Assembly (NCBI GenBank): GCA_002343845.1
Contig: DDSQ01000077.1
Coordinates: 1-7,707, forward strand
DNA length: 7,707 nt
Direction of reading: 5' to 3'
DNA from: Planctomycetes bacterium UBA2386
Lineage (GTDB): Bacteria > Planctomycetota > UBA1135 > UBA2386
This document shows, in pieces, positions 1 through 5,202 of this stretch. The notes under the pieces were generated by a model. That model saw nothing but the letters and a program-made list of their open reading frames with translations, did not search any database and was not told the DNA's origin. Within the stretch, counting starts at the first letter, position 1. Each line of letters opens with the position of its first letter. Position numbers and translations under genes: made by a program.

Positions 1-101
1 GCCTGGCCGAGGTCGGCGCCGGCGGCGATCGCGGCCGCGGAGACGCCCGCCAGGGCGGCCAGCGTGGCCAGCTGGCGAAGGGGAGTGGCGAGCGGCTTCA
101 C
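1..101 (-). CDS. actP: Cation/acetate symporter ActP, N-terminal fragment (runs off left edge)
   Basis: Only the first 33 codons lie in the window. They begin with GTG at 99-101 and read as a basic start (MKPLATPLRQ), an alanine/leucine-rich hydrophobic stretch that looks like a signal peptide, and then AAGADLGQ, where the mature N-terminus of ActP-type sodium:solute symporters normally lies. The GTG overlaps the TGA of the upstream DUF485 gene by 4 nt (GTGA), which implies translational coupling. DUF485-actP is the standard gene pair for acetate uptake: ActP is an inner-membrane symporter of the SSS family moving acetate and other short monocarboxylates with a cation. The assignment rests on the leader and the gene pair; the transmembrane core is outside the window. 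Another SSS-family symporter remains possible. Confidence 0.72.
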   Translation of the reverse strand, partial: MKPLATPLRQLATLAALAGVSAAAIAAGADLGQ

Positions 102-406
102 TTGAGCACCGCCTGGTTCACTTCGTCGGTCAGCGCGTCGAACTCGCGGTTCGCGCGGCGGACGTAGATCACCGTGATCACGATCGTGAAGACGATGACG
201 GCCAGGCCGACGGGCATGCCGACGGTCGTCACCCCGGCACCGATGCGCGTGCCGAGGAAGGGCTTGGCGAAGGCGACGAGGAGGATGAAGCCGTAGTAGA
301 CGGCCAGCATCGAGAGGGTCAGCCACCAGCCGAAGCTCGAGCGCTTGCGCTTGAGCTCCTGGTACTTCGGGTGGCTGGCAACGCGTGTTGCCAGATCGGT
401 GTCCAT
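98..406 (-). CDS. yjcH: DUF485 family inner-membrane protein YjcH
   Basis: This 102-residue protein has the usual DUF485 length and layout: a short charged N-terminus with the typical HPKYQELKRKRS stretch (residues 12-23), a first membrane segment at about 28-48, a short loop, a second segment at about 63-83, and a charged tail (RRANREFDALTDEVN). DUF485 proteins are small two-helix inner-membrane proteins encoded next to ActP. They are assumed to assist or modulate acetate symport, but their exact role is not established. The start at 406 was chosen over an upstream in-frame ATG (460) because AAGGAGA lies 4 nt before it (411-417) and homology-like sequence begins there. It overlaps actP by 4 nt and is the first gene of that operon. 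No acs gene lies upstream; the preceding gene is a porin on the same strand. Confidence 0.9.
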   Translation of the reverse strand: MDTDLATRVASHPKYQELKRKRSSFGWWLTLSMLAVYYGFILLVAFAKPFLGTRIGAGVTTVGMPVGLAVIVFTIVITVIYVRRANREFDALTDEVNQAVLK

Positions 407-410
407 GTTG

Positions 411-417
411 TCTCCTT
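411..417 (-). promoter_or_regulatory. Ribosome binding site of yjcH
   Basis: AAGGAGA on the minus strand, 4 nt before the ATG at 404-406. This near-consensus Shine-Dalgarno site fixes the start of the DUF485 gene and excludes the longer reading frame that opens at 460. Confidence 0.8.
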
Positions 418-434
418 CGGTTCGGAGCGGTTGA

Positions 435-449
435 GGTGCTTGCCGCACC
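435..449. promoter_or_regulatory. Short inverted repeat in the yjcH-actP leader region
   Basis: GGTGC, a 5-nt spacer, then GCACC, centred 36 nt upstream of the yjcH start. It could be a small operator or a weak hairpin in the 5' leader. It lies between the 11-bp repeat array and the ribosome binding site, where a promoter-proximal element would be expected. A five-base-pair arm can occur by chance in DNA this GC-rich, so this is only a candidate. Confidence 0.25.
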
Positions 450-470
450 CACCCCGACATCGTCAGGCCC

Positions 471-537
471 GGCTCTGACCAGGCTCTGACGCGGAACCAA
501 CGTGGACTGACGCGGGGCTGAACGCTGGCTGACGGCG
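471..537 (-). promoter_or_regulatory. Tandem 11-bp array of CTGAC (minus strand GTCAG) units upstream of yjcH-actP
   Basis: CTGAC occurs on the plus strand at 475-479, 486-490, 507-511 and 529-533. A variant CTGAAC starts at 518 and a degenerate CCAAC at 497. Start-to-start spacings are 11, 11, 10, 11 and 11 bp, so successive units face the same side of the helix. Most units are preceded by GG (471, 482, 493, 504, 516, 527). Head-to-tail units of about 11 bp are the known site architecture of OmpR/PhoB-type winged-helix response regulators. The array ends about 65 nt before the yjcH start codon, a suitable place for an activator of the acetate-uptake operon. Which regulator binds is unknown. 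The distal unit also lies inside the hairpin at 522-550. Confidence 0.5.
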
Positions 538-550
538 CGTCCGCCAGCGT
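522..550 (-). terminator. Hairpin downstream of the porin gene, probable terminator
   Basis: Starting 17 nt after the porin stop codon on the minus strand, an 8-bp arm (ACGCTGGC with GCCAGCGT) continues, after a single G.A mismatch, into a 4-bp GACG/CGTC stem with a 3-nt loop. That gives 12 paired positions in 29 nt. There is no T-tract, so it may act as a transcript 3'-end stabiliser or as a Rho-assisted terminator rather than a classic intrinsic one. Its position right behind the porin stop supports a 3'-end role. Confidence 0.55.
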
Positions 551-566
551 CCGGCCTCGCGGGCTC

Positions 567-1544
567 TCAGAACCGGTGGCGCACGCCGACGCTGAGGTTC
601 CTGCCCGACTTCAGGCCGCTGAGCTTGTCGTCCATCAGCGCGCCGTACAGCTCGGTGCGCTTGGACAGGTTGTGGCTGTAGCCCAGCGTCAGCGTGGTGC
701 GCTTCGCACCCGCGTCGGGCTTGAGCTGGCCCCACTGGGCGCGCAGCACGCCGGCGGGCCCGAACGGGGCGGTCGCGCCGATGCCGGTGATCTTGTAGCC
801 CATGCCGGTGGTGTCGTTGTCGACCTGGCCGTACTGGCCGAACAGCTTGGCCACGCCCAGGTCGTACGAGCCGGCGAGCTGCCAGGTGGTGGTGTCCGGG
901 TCGGCCGCGCCCTTCTTGACCTTCTGCCAGGCCAGGCCGGTGCCCAGCTTGCCGCTGGCGTAACTCGCGCTCGCGCCGACGTTGCGGCCGCCGTTGCCTT
1001 CCGGGAGCGCGCCGCTGAGGACCACGCCGACGCCGCCGAAGCGCGGCAGCGCCCAACGGATCGAATCGCTCCAGCCGGTGTCGCCGGAGACCGTGCCGCT
1101 GGTGAAGTAGTGGCGGATGCTCGGCGAGAAGCCGAACGAGTCACCAAGAGCGTTGAACAGCAGCGTCTGCACGAACAGCGTGGTGGTGTTGCGGCCGATC
1201 GTCACCGTGCCGAAGGCCGGCGACTCGATGCCCACGTAGGCGTTACGGGCCCACAGCGTGTCGGCGTTGAAGCGGCCGGCCGCGCCGGTGTCGGCGCGCA
1301 TGAAGCTCTCCAGCGCGTACTGGGCCTTCAGGCCGCCGCCGAGATCCTCGGTGCCGCGCACCCCCCAGTAGCTGGTCGTCATCTTGCCGCTGTCGACGCC
1401 CTTGGTCGCGGCGCCGCCGGGGGCCTGCGTGCGGCCGATGGACAGGTCGATCAGGCCGTAGAGGTTGACGGTCGACTGTGCCGATGCGGCCGTCGAGGCG
1501 GCCGCCAGCGTCAGCGACGCCCAGAGAATCCTGCTTGCTTTCAT
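567..1544 (-). CDS. Gram-negative porin, Omp32-like (Porin_4 family)
   Basis: The 325-residue product is an outer-membrane general diffusion porin of the type abundant in Burkholderiales, expected to form 16-stranded trimeric beta-barrels. Residues 1-22 form a signal peptide (MKASRILW, a hydrophobic alanine-rich core, then ASA before Gln23). The mature N-terminus QSTVNLYGLIDLSIGR is the family hallmark first strand. Alternating barrel strands follow, including WGVRGTEDLGGGLKAQYALES, and the chain ends in VGVRHRF with the C-terminal Phe required by the Bam machinery. The start at 1544 was chosen because the signal peptide begins there; the frame stays open to 1628 but that extension has no signal-peptide character. 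The ribosome binding site is weak (AAGG, about 9 nt upstream). A sigma-54 promoter lies about 70 nt upstream, suggesting control by nitrogen, carbon or another enhancer-dependent signal. Ion and solute selectivity cannot be read from the sequence. Confidence 0.93.
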   Translation of the reverse strand: MKASRILWASLTLAAASTAASAQSTVNLYGLIDLSIGRTQAPGGAATKGVDSGKMTTSYWGVRGTEDLGGGLKAQYALESFMRADTGAAGRFNADTLWARNAYVGIESPAFGTVTIGRNTTTLFVQTLLFNALGDSFGFSPSIRHYFTSGTVSGDTGWSDSIRWALPRFGGVGVVLSGALPEGNGGRNVGASASYASGKLGTGLAWQKVKKGAADPDTTTWQLAGSYDLGVAKLFGQYGQVDNDTTGMGYKITGIGATAPFGPAGVLRAQWGQLKPDAGAKRTTLTLGYSHNLSKRTELYGALMDDKLSGLKSGRNLSVGVRHRF

Positions 1545-1612
1545 CGTCTTGTGCCTTGTCGTGGTGGTTTTCTTACCGCGGGCAGTCCTGGCCGGCGGCG
1601 TGACGATTCCAC

Positions 1613-1628
1613 GCAAGCAACGTGCCAA
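1613..1628 (-). promoter_or_regulatory. Sigma-54 (RpoN) -24/-12 promoter of the porin gene
   Basis: On the minus strand the sequence is TTGGCAC, GTTGC, TTGC, matching the RpoN consensus TGGCAC-N5-TTGC with invariant GG and GC exactly 10 nt apart. Transcription would start near 1601, giving a leader of about 57 nt before the porin ATG at 1544. The site lies in the noncoding gap between exoD and the porin. An enhancer-binding activator site should lie 80-200 bp upstream, which would fall in or near the 3' end of the ExoD gene; I could not identify one by eye. Confidence 0.72.
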
Positions 1629-1657
1629 CTCCCACCCCGTCGACGATGGTAACGAGC

Positions 1658-1678
1658 AAAACCCCGCCGGCGAGCGGG
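1658..1678 (-). terminator. Intrinsic terminator of the ExoD-family gene
   Basis: On the minus strand, CCCGC (1678-1674) pairs with GCGGG (1667-1663) across a 6-nt loop and is followed, after one G, by TTTT. It begins 55 nt downstream of the ExoD stop and ends about 30 nt before the sigma-54 promoter of the porin, so it separates the two transcription units. Confidence 0.6.
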
Positions 1679-1733
1679 CTGTCGCTGGCGCGCAACCGCG
1701 AACGCCGGCGGCGACGCGCGCCCTCAGGCGGCG

Positions 1734-2339
1734 TCAGGCGGCGGGACGCAGCCAGTCGAGGGCGTGCACGCCCCAGCTGGCCCCGGCGGCCAGCAGCACG
1801 ATCGGGAAGGCCGTGGCCACACCCGCCGTCGCAGCGGACGCCGCGACGAACAGGCCGTCACGGGCGGCGATGCCGACGCCCAGCAGCATCAGTGCCACGG
1901 CCGGCAGCACGTTGCCGAACGGGATCGGCAGGATGATCAGGAAGGCCAGCCACGCCACCACCAGCGGGATCCAGGTGCGCGACCCGCTGGCCAGCAGCTG
2001 GTCCCAGCGCGGGCGGGCCATGCCGGTGGACAGCACGTGAACCCGGGCCAGCAGCGCCAGCACGCGTCGAGCCCAGAGCCGAGGCATCGTCAGCTTCCCG
2101 ACGCGCTCGGGCAGGTCGTGCGTGTCGCGTCCGCACCACATGGTCCAGGCCAGTGCGGCGATGCCCAGGCCGAGAACGCTGCCCACCCCCGGCACCGGCA
2201 GCACGCACGGGGCCGCCAGCAGCATCAGCAGGGCACCTTGGCCGCCGGGCCCGTGGGCCTGCAGCAACTGCTCGATCGCGACGCGCTCGTCGCTGAGGCG
2301 GACGGCGGCTCGGCGCAGGCGCCAGGCAATGCGGCTCAT
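1734..2339 (-). CDS. ExoD-family (exopolysaccharide synthesis) membrane protein
   Basis: The 201-residue product has the usual length and pattern of ExoD proteins (PF06055). An amphipathic N-terminal segment (residues 1-30) leads to the glycine-rich GPGGQGALLMLLAAPCVLPVPGVGSVLGLGIA region (30-61), a polar middle with RRVLALLARV (91-100), then hydrophobic segments at about 123-140 and 145-160. The signature PIPFGNVLPA (138-147) and the GIAARDGL motif (156-163) follow, with a last hydrophobic segment near 168-190. ExoD was named from Rhizobium mutants altered in exopolysaccharide and alkali tolerance; its biochemical activity is unknown, and no polysaccharide genes are visible here. The ATG at 2339 has no clear Shine-Dalgarno sequence. 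A strong hairpin lies just upstream, and a terminator follows the gene. The family call is firm; the function is not. Confidence 0.88.
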   Translation of the reverse strand: MSRIAWRLRRAAVRLSDERVAIEQLLQAHGPGGQGALLMLLAAPCVLPVPGVGSVLGLGIAALAWTMWCGRDTHDLPERVGKLTMPRLWARRVLALLARVHVLSTGMARPRWDQLLASGSRTWIPLVVAWLAFLIILPIPFGNVLPAVALMLLGVGIAARDGLFVAASAATAGVATAFPIVLLAAGASWGVHALDWLRPAA

Positions 2340-2371
2340 CGTGGGGTGATCACTCGTCGTGGCGGGGGGTA

Positions 2372-2407
2372 CCCGGGCGGGGCCTGCCGCGGCCGGCAGC
2401 GCCCGGG
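2372..2407. other. Long GC hairpin between the TerC-UspA gene and the ExoD gene
   Basis: The outer arms CCCGGGCG (2372-2379) and CGCCCGGG (2400-2407) pair over 8 bp. After a 4-nt bulge on one side (2380-2383), inner arms CTGCCG and CGGCAG pair over 6 bp around a 4-nt loop. The result is 14 base pairs in 36 nt. It lies 115 nt after the TerC-UspA stop and 33 nt before the ExoD start on the same strand. It has no T-tract on the minus strand, so it may be a Rho-dependent 3' end, an RNA stabiliser, or a structured ExoD leader. The rest of the 183-nt gap shows only a 5-bp hairpin (GACCC/GGGTC, 2447-2459). Confidence 0.5.
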
Positions 2408-2522
2408 AAAGGTCGATGGAGTCGGCTGGCCGCGTTCGGTTCCGCGGACCCGCGGGGTCATGGGGACCGCATGTGTGACCGGATGCACGGCCGCCGCGGC
2501 CGCCCCCCGGCCCGGGCCGCCC

Positions 2523-3737
2523 TCACTTGACGACCAGGACCGGCACCTCCGAGCGTTCGATCGTCGACTGCGCCACCGAGCCCAGCAGCGCCGCGGTGTG
2601 TGTGCCCAGGCCCCGGGCCCCCATCACGATGAGGTCGCAGCCGAGCTCCTTCGCCAGCTCGGCGATGGTCTGCCCGGGCTGGCCGACCGCCGAGTGCTCA
2701 CGCGCCGCCGAGGCCAGCGGACCGAGCGCCGCCCGCACCGGCGCCAGGGCCTTCTCGCTGTTCTCGCGGTGGTGTTCCTCGATGGTCTTGCCGGCGATGA
2801 ATCGCGCCACGTCCTCGGACAGCGGGCGCTGGACGTTGACCACGTGGGTCTCCAGGGCCGGGCCGTGGCGCAGTTCCTCGCGCAGCGCGAGCAGCTGCTT
2901 CGTCGCGGCGATCGATCCGGCGGAGCCGTCCACCGCCAGGAGCACGCGGCGCAGCGCCCGCGCCGGCAGGGCCGCCGCCGCCGGTGCGGGAGCGGCGGCC
3001 GGCGCCGCCGCCGCGGCCGCGGCGGCGCGCCGGCTGGCGAACCACTTGCCGAGGGCGTAGACGAGCAGGGCACCCGCGAGGCCGGCACCGTAGCGCACGC
3101 TGTCGAGCACCTGCGGCTTGTCGGCCCCGTCGGTCGGCATCCAGCCCGCCAGGGCCGGGTCGGTCACGGCCATCGTGCCGGCGATCCAGCCCAGCAGCAT
3201 GCCGCCCGCCGTGATGATCAGCGGGAAGCGATCCATCAGCTTCAGGACCAGCTGGCTGCCCCAGACGATGATGGGGATGCTCACCAGCAGGCCGAAGATC
3301 ACCAGCGGCATCGTGTGGTCGCCGCCCGCGCTCTCGGCCGCGCCGGCGATCGCGATGACGTTGTCGACGCTCATCACGAGGTCGGCGACGATGACCGTCT
3401 TGACCGCGCCCCACAGCTTGTCGCTGGCCGCGATGTCGCCGTGGCCGCCGCCCTCGTCCTCGGGCAGCAGCAGCTTGACGCCGATCCACACCAGCAGCAG
3501 CGCCCCGACGATCTTCAGGAACGGGATCTGCAGCAGCGTCAGCGCGAAGAAGATCAGGATGACGCGCAGCACGATTGCGCCGGCCGTGCCCCAGATGATC
3601 CCCTTCGTGCGCTGCTGCGGGGGCAGCGAGCGGCAGGCCAGCGCGATGACGACCGCGTTGTCACCCCCGAGCAGGATGTCGATCAGGATGATCTGCCCCA
3701 CGGCGATCCAGAACTCGGGCGTCGCCAGCATCTCCAT
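2523..3737 (-). CDS. TerC/YjbE-family integral membrane protein fused to a UspA domain
   Basis: The product is 404 residues in two parts joined by a linker. Residues about 8-232 are a TerC-family membrane domain with several hydrophobic helices and the paired acidic signatures GGDNAVVIA (24-32) and SVDNVIAIA (123-131), where Asp and Asn within helices are thought to bind metal. This subgroup includes Mn(II) exporters. An Ala/Pro linker spans about 238-259. Residues 264-404 form a universal stress protein domain opening with RVLLAVDGSAGS and ending with the ATP-binding motif G373-2X-G376-9X-G386-S387 and a terminal strand VPVLVVK. Typical TerC proteins of this type are about 220-250 residues, so the Usp part is an addition. 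The start at 3737 has GAGGAGA 6 nt upstream (3744-3750). The likely role is metal homeostasis with a cytoplasmic nucleotide-sensing domain; the ion is not determined. Confidence 0.9.
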   Translation of the reverse strand: MEMLATPEFWIAVGQIILIDILLGGDNAVVIALACRSLPPQQRTKGIIWGTAGAIVLRVILIFFALTLLQIPFLKIVGALLLVWIGVKLLLPEDEGGGHGDIAASDKLWGAVKTVIVADLVMSVDNVIAIAGAAESAGGDHTMPLVIFGLLVSIPIIVWGSQLVLKLMDRFPLIITAGGMLLGWIAGTMAVTDPALAGWMPTDGADKPQVLDSVRYGAGLAGALLVYALGKWFASRRAAAAAAAAPAAAPAPAAAALPARALRRVLLAVDGSAGSIAATKQLLALREELRHGPALETHVVNVQRPLSEDVARFIAGKTIEEHHRENSEKALAPVRAALGPLASAAREHSAVGQPGQTIAELAKELGCDLIVMGARGLGTHTAALLGSVAQSTIERSEVPVLVVK

Positions 3738-3743
3738 CTTGTG

Positions 3744-3750
3744 TCTCCTC
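3744..3750 (-). promoter_or_regulatory. Ribosome binding site of the TerC-UspA gene
   Basis: GAGGAGA on the minus strand, 6 nt before the ATG at 3735-3737. It decides the start against an upstream in-frame opening that reaches 3866 and encodes only Gly/Arg/Pro-rich sequence with no family resemblance. Confidence 0.8.
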
Positions 3751-3773
3751 AGGCCCTCGGCGGTGCAGTTTAC

Positions 3774-3901
3774 GTGCCGGCACCCCGCACCCGGATCGAG
3801 GGTGTCCCGCCCCCCCGATCCACCGGCGCGCGGTCGTGGGCCTGCGGCCCCCGCGGAGCACCTCACGTGCCTACGATCGATTCACCTGCACTCCACGACC
3901 G
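3774..3901. other. Inverted repeats in the divergent TerC / GNAT intergenic region
   Basis: The 195-bp region between the two divergent start codons (3738-3932) contains three separate symmetries: a perfect 10-bp palindrome GTGCCGGCAC (3774-3783); GGATCG (3793-3798) mirrored by CGATCC (3816-3821); and CGGTCGTGG (3831-3839) mirrored by CCACGACCG (3893-3901), 53 nt apart. Such symmetry suits operators for dimeric regulators or leader structures. I see no convincing -35/-10 pair in either direction; the most AT-rich candidate is TAAACT on the minus strand (3767-3772). I also do not recognise the conserved core of the yybP-ykoY manganese riboswitch that often precedes TerC-type genes. Confidence 0.35.
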
Positions 3902-3932
3902 TCGGCGCCCCTCGCGCTCATCGATCCCCGCC

Positions 3933-5069
3933 ATGTCCGCATCCCTGGTCATCGCCCCGCCGGTCAGCTTCGCGCTGGCCCACACCCCCTGGATCGTCGA
4001 GCGCGTCGCGCGCCTCGACGAGTTCCTGCGCCGCTGCGAGCGCCTGCAGCAGGCGCGGCAGGGCCCGTTCCAGCACAGCACGTGGCTGCGCAGCTGGTAT
4101 GCGACGGTCATCGCGGCGCACCCGTTGGTCGAGCCTCTGCTGCTGGCTGCGCGAGCCGAGGGCGACCCGGCCGACGCGCTGCTGATGCCCCTGATCGTGC
4201 GGCGCAAGGGGCTGATGGCGATCGCCGAGGGCGCGGACCTGGGTCATGGCGTGCCGTGCGCGCCGCTGGTGCGCGACGGCCTGCAGCTCAGCGGCGGCGA
4301 CCTCGGTTCGCTGCGGCGCGCGCTGCTCGAGGCGCTGGCCGGGGTCGACCTGCTGATGCTCGACCGTCTGCCCGAACGCCTCGCGGCGGGGCCCAATCCC
4401 TGGGTCCAGCTCTTCGACACCGTGCGGGCCGACAGCGTGTCGCACGGCCTGGCGCTGCCCGACGGCGCCGACATCGCGCTGCGCCTGCACGGCCCGGCCG
4501 AGGGCCTGGATCTCGAGCGCTGCTGGCGGCACTTCCACTGCGCGCCCGACGCCCGCTTCGTCAGGGCGAGCACCGCCGACGAGGGCCTCCGGCTGCTGCG
4601 GCAACTCGCGATCCTGCAGCACCGTCAGCACGCCAGGGCGACGGTGCAGGCTGCGCGACCGCCGGTGGACATCGCCGTGCACGAGGCCTTCGTTCGCGAC
4701 AACCTGGCCAGCGGCCGGGCCGTGATGACGGCGCTGATGTCGCGCGACGAGATGGTCGCGGGCATGTGCAGCCTCTTCGACGGCCGCGGCCTGACCGTGC
4801 TGCGCGGCGCGAGCGGCAGTGAACGCTGGAGCTCCTGCGCGCCGCGCACGCTGCTGCTGGACCGCACGCTGCGGGCCCTGCATCCGGCGGGCTGCCGCGA
4901 ACTCGACCTCGGCGTCGGCGAGGCGGCGCTGGCCGAGGTTCTCGGCGCGAGCGTGCGGCCGCTGCGCCAGGCCTGCGTGGCGCTGTCGCTGCTCGGTCAG
5001 GTCCATGCCCTGGCCTGGAAACTGCAGCGGATGCCCCGGCGCAAGGACGACGAGCTGGCGGCGGCCTGA
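3933..5069 (+). CDS. BioF2-like / Acetyltransf_6 GNAT-fold protein, degenerate paralog (copy 1)
   Basis: This 378-residue protein is a clear paralog of the one at 6184-7344: shared WLRSWYA near residue 51, APLVRDGL at 110-117, PNPW near 155, a DEGL(R/S)LLR block at 216, DEMVAG near 272, ERW(S/K)SCAP at 297-304 and the CVALSL tail. The architecture, two GNAT-like halves, is that of Acetyltransf_6/FemAB-like proteins, which transfer acyl or aminoacyl groups. Three motifs kept in copy 2 are altered here: TDYNAPL becomes GVPCAPL, the basic [10 protein letters not shown] block becomes PAEGLDLER, and [11 protein letters not shown] becomes GVGEAALAEVL. This suggests loss or change of activity. The ATG at 3933 has no visible Shine-Dalgarno sequence but begins where resemblance to copy 2 begins. 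Transcription diverges from the TerC gene, and the oxygenase gene follows after 133 nt. Confidence 0.8.
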   Translation: MSASLVIAPPVSFALAHTPWIVERVARLDEFLRRCERLQQARQGPFQHSTWLRSWYATVIAAHPLVEPLLLAARAEGDPADALLMPLIVRRKGLMAIAEGADLGHGVPCAPLVRDGLQLSGGDLGSLRRALLEALAGVDLLMLDRLPERLAAGPNPWVQLFDTVRADSVSHGLALPDGADIALRLHGPAEGLDLERCWRHFHCAPDARFVRASTADEGLRLLRQLAILQHRQHARATVQAARPPVDIAVHEAFVRDNLASGRAVMTALMSRDEMVAGMCSLFDGRGLTVLRGASGSERWSSCAPRTLLLDRTLRALHPAGCRELDLGVGEAALAEVLGASVRPLRQACVALSLLGQVHALAWKLQRMPRRKDDELAAA

Positions 5070-5086
5070 GCCGGCTCCACGCCGGC
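5070..5086 (+). terminator. Small hairpin directly after the first GNAT stop
   Basis: GCCGGC, 5 nt, GCCGGC immediately follows the TGA of the first GNAT gene. Each arm is itself palindromic, so this is a 6-bp stem. There is no T-tract, and it could at most weakly attenuate transcription into the oxygenase gene. The rest of the 133-nt spacer holds a GCAATTGC palindrome (5100-5107) and no promoter that I can defend. Confidence 0.25.
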
Positions 5087-5192
5087 CCGCCGCTCGTGCG
5101 CAATTGCCGGTCTGCACGGTTTGCGTGGGCCCTGCCCCCGTGCCGGGAGTGTCCGGGCGGGCCGCACGGCGCTCCAATACAGGCCCGGACAT

Positions 5193-5196
5193 GGAG
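5193..5196 (+). promoter_or_regulatory. Candidate ribosome binding site of the JmjC/cupin oxygenase gene
   Basis: GGAG with a 6-nt spacer before the ATG at 5203. It lies inside the longer possible reading that starts at 5191, so it argues for initiation in the ATGATGATG cluster (5203-5211) rather than at 5191, which has only a weak AGG upstream. Confidence 0.45.
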
Positions 5197-5202
5197 CAGC
5201 GG

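Noticed and set aside
576..1652. Plus-strand open frame of 358 codons opposite the porin
   Set aside because: Antisense to a porin with a signal peptide and terminal Phe; the translation has no domain features.
2984..3026. GC-trinucleotide repeat suggesting a phase-variable or slippage tract
   Set aside because: It encodes the Ala/Pro linker of the TerC-UspA fusion. It is imperfect, and length changes in triplets would keep the frame, so it gives no on/off switching.
1764..3932. Long plus-strand open frame (over 700 codons) leading into the first GNAT gene
   Set aside because: It is antisense to the ExoD and TerC-UspA genes, is dominated by Arg, Gln, Gly and His with no recognisable domain, and reflects the lack of stop codons in GC-rich DNA. 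The true protein starts at 3933.
3738..3932. Possible yybP-ykoY (manganese) riboswitch ahead of the TerC-type gene
   Set aside because: TerC-type genes often carry it, but I could not find the conserved internal-loop core sequences in the leader. A covariance-model search would settle this.
5100..5190. Promoter in the spacer before the oxygenase gene (TTTGCG and CAATAC elements)
   Set aside because: The elements are not at a workable -35/-10 distance and do not match the sigma-54 spacing. The palindrome GCAATTGC alone is too short to call an operator.
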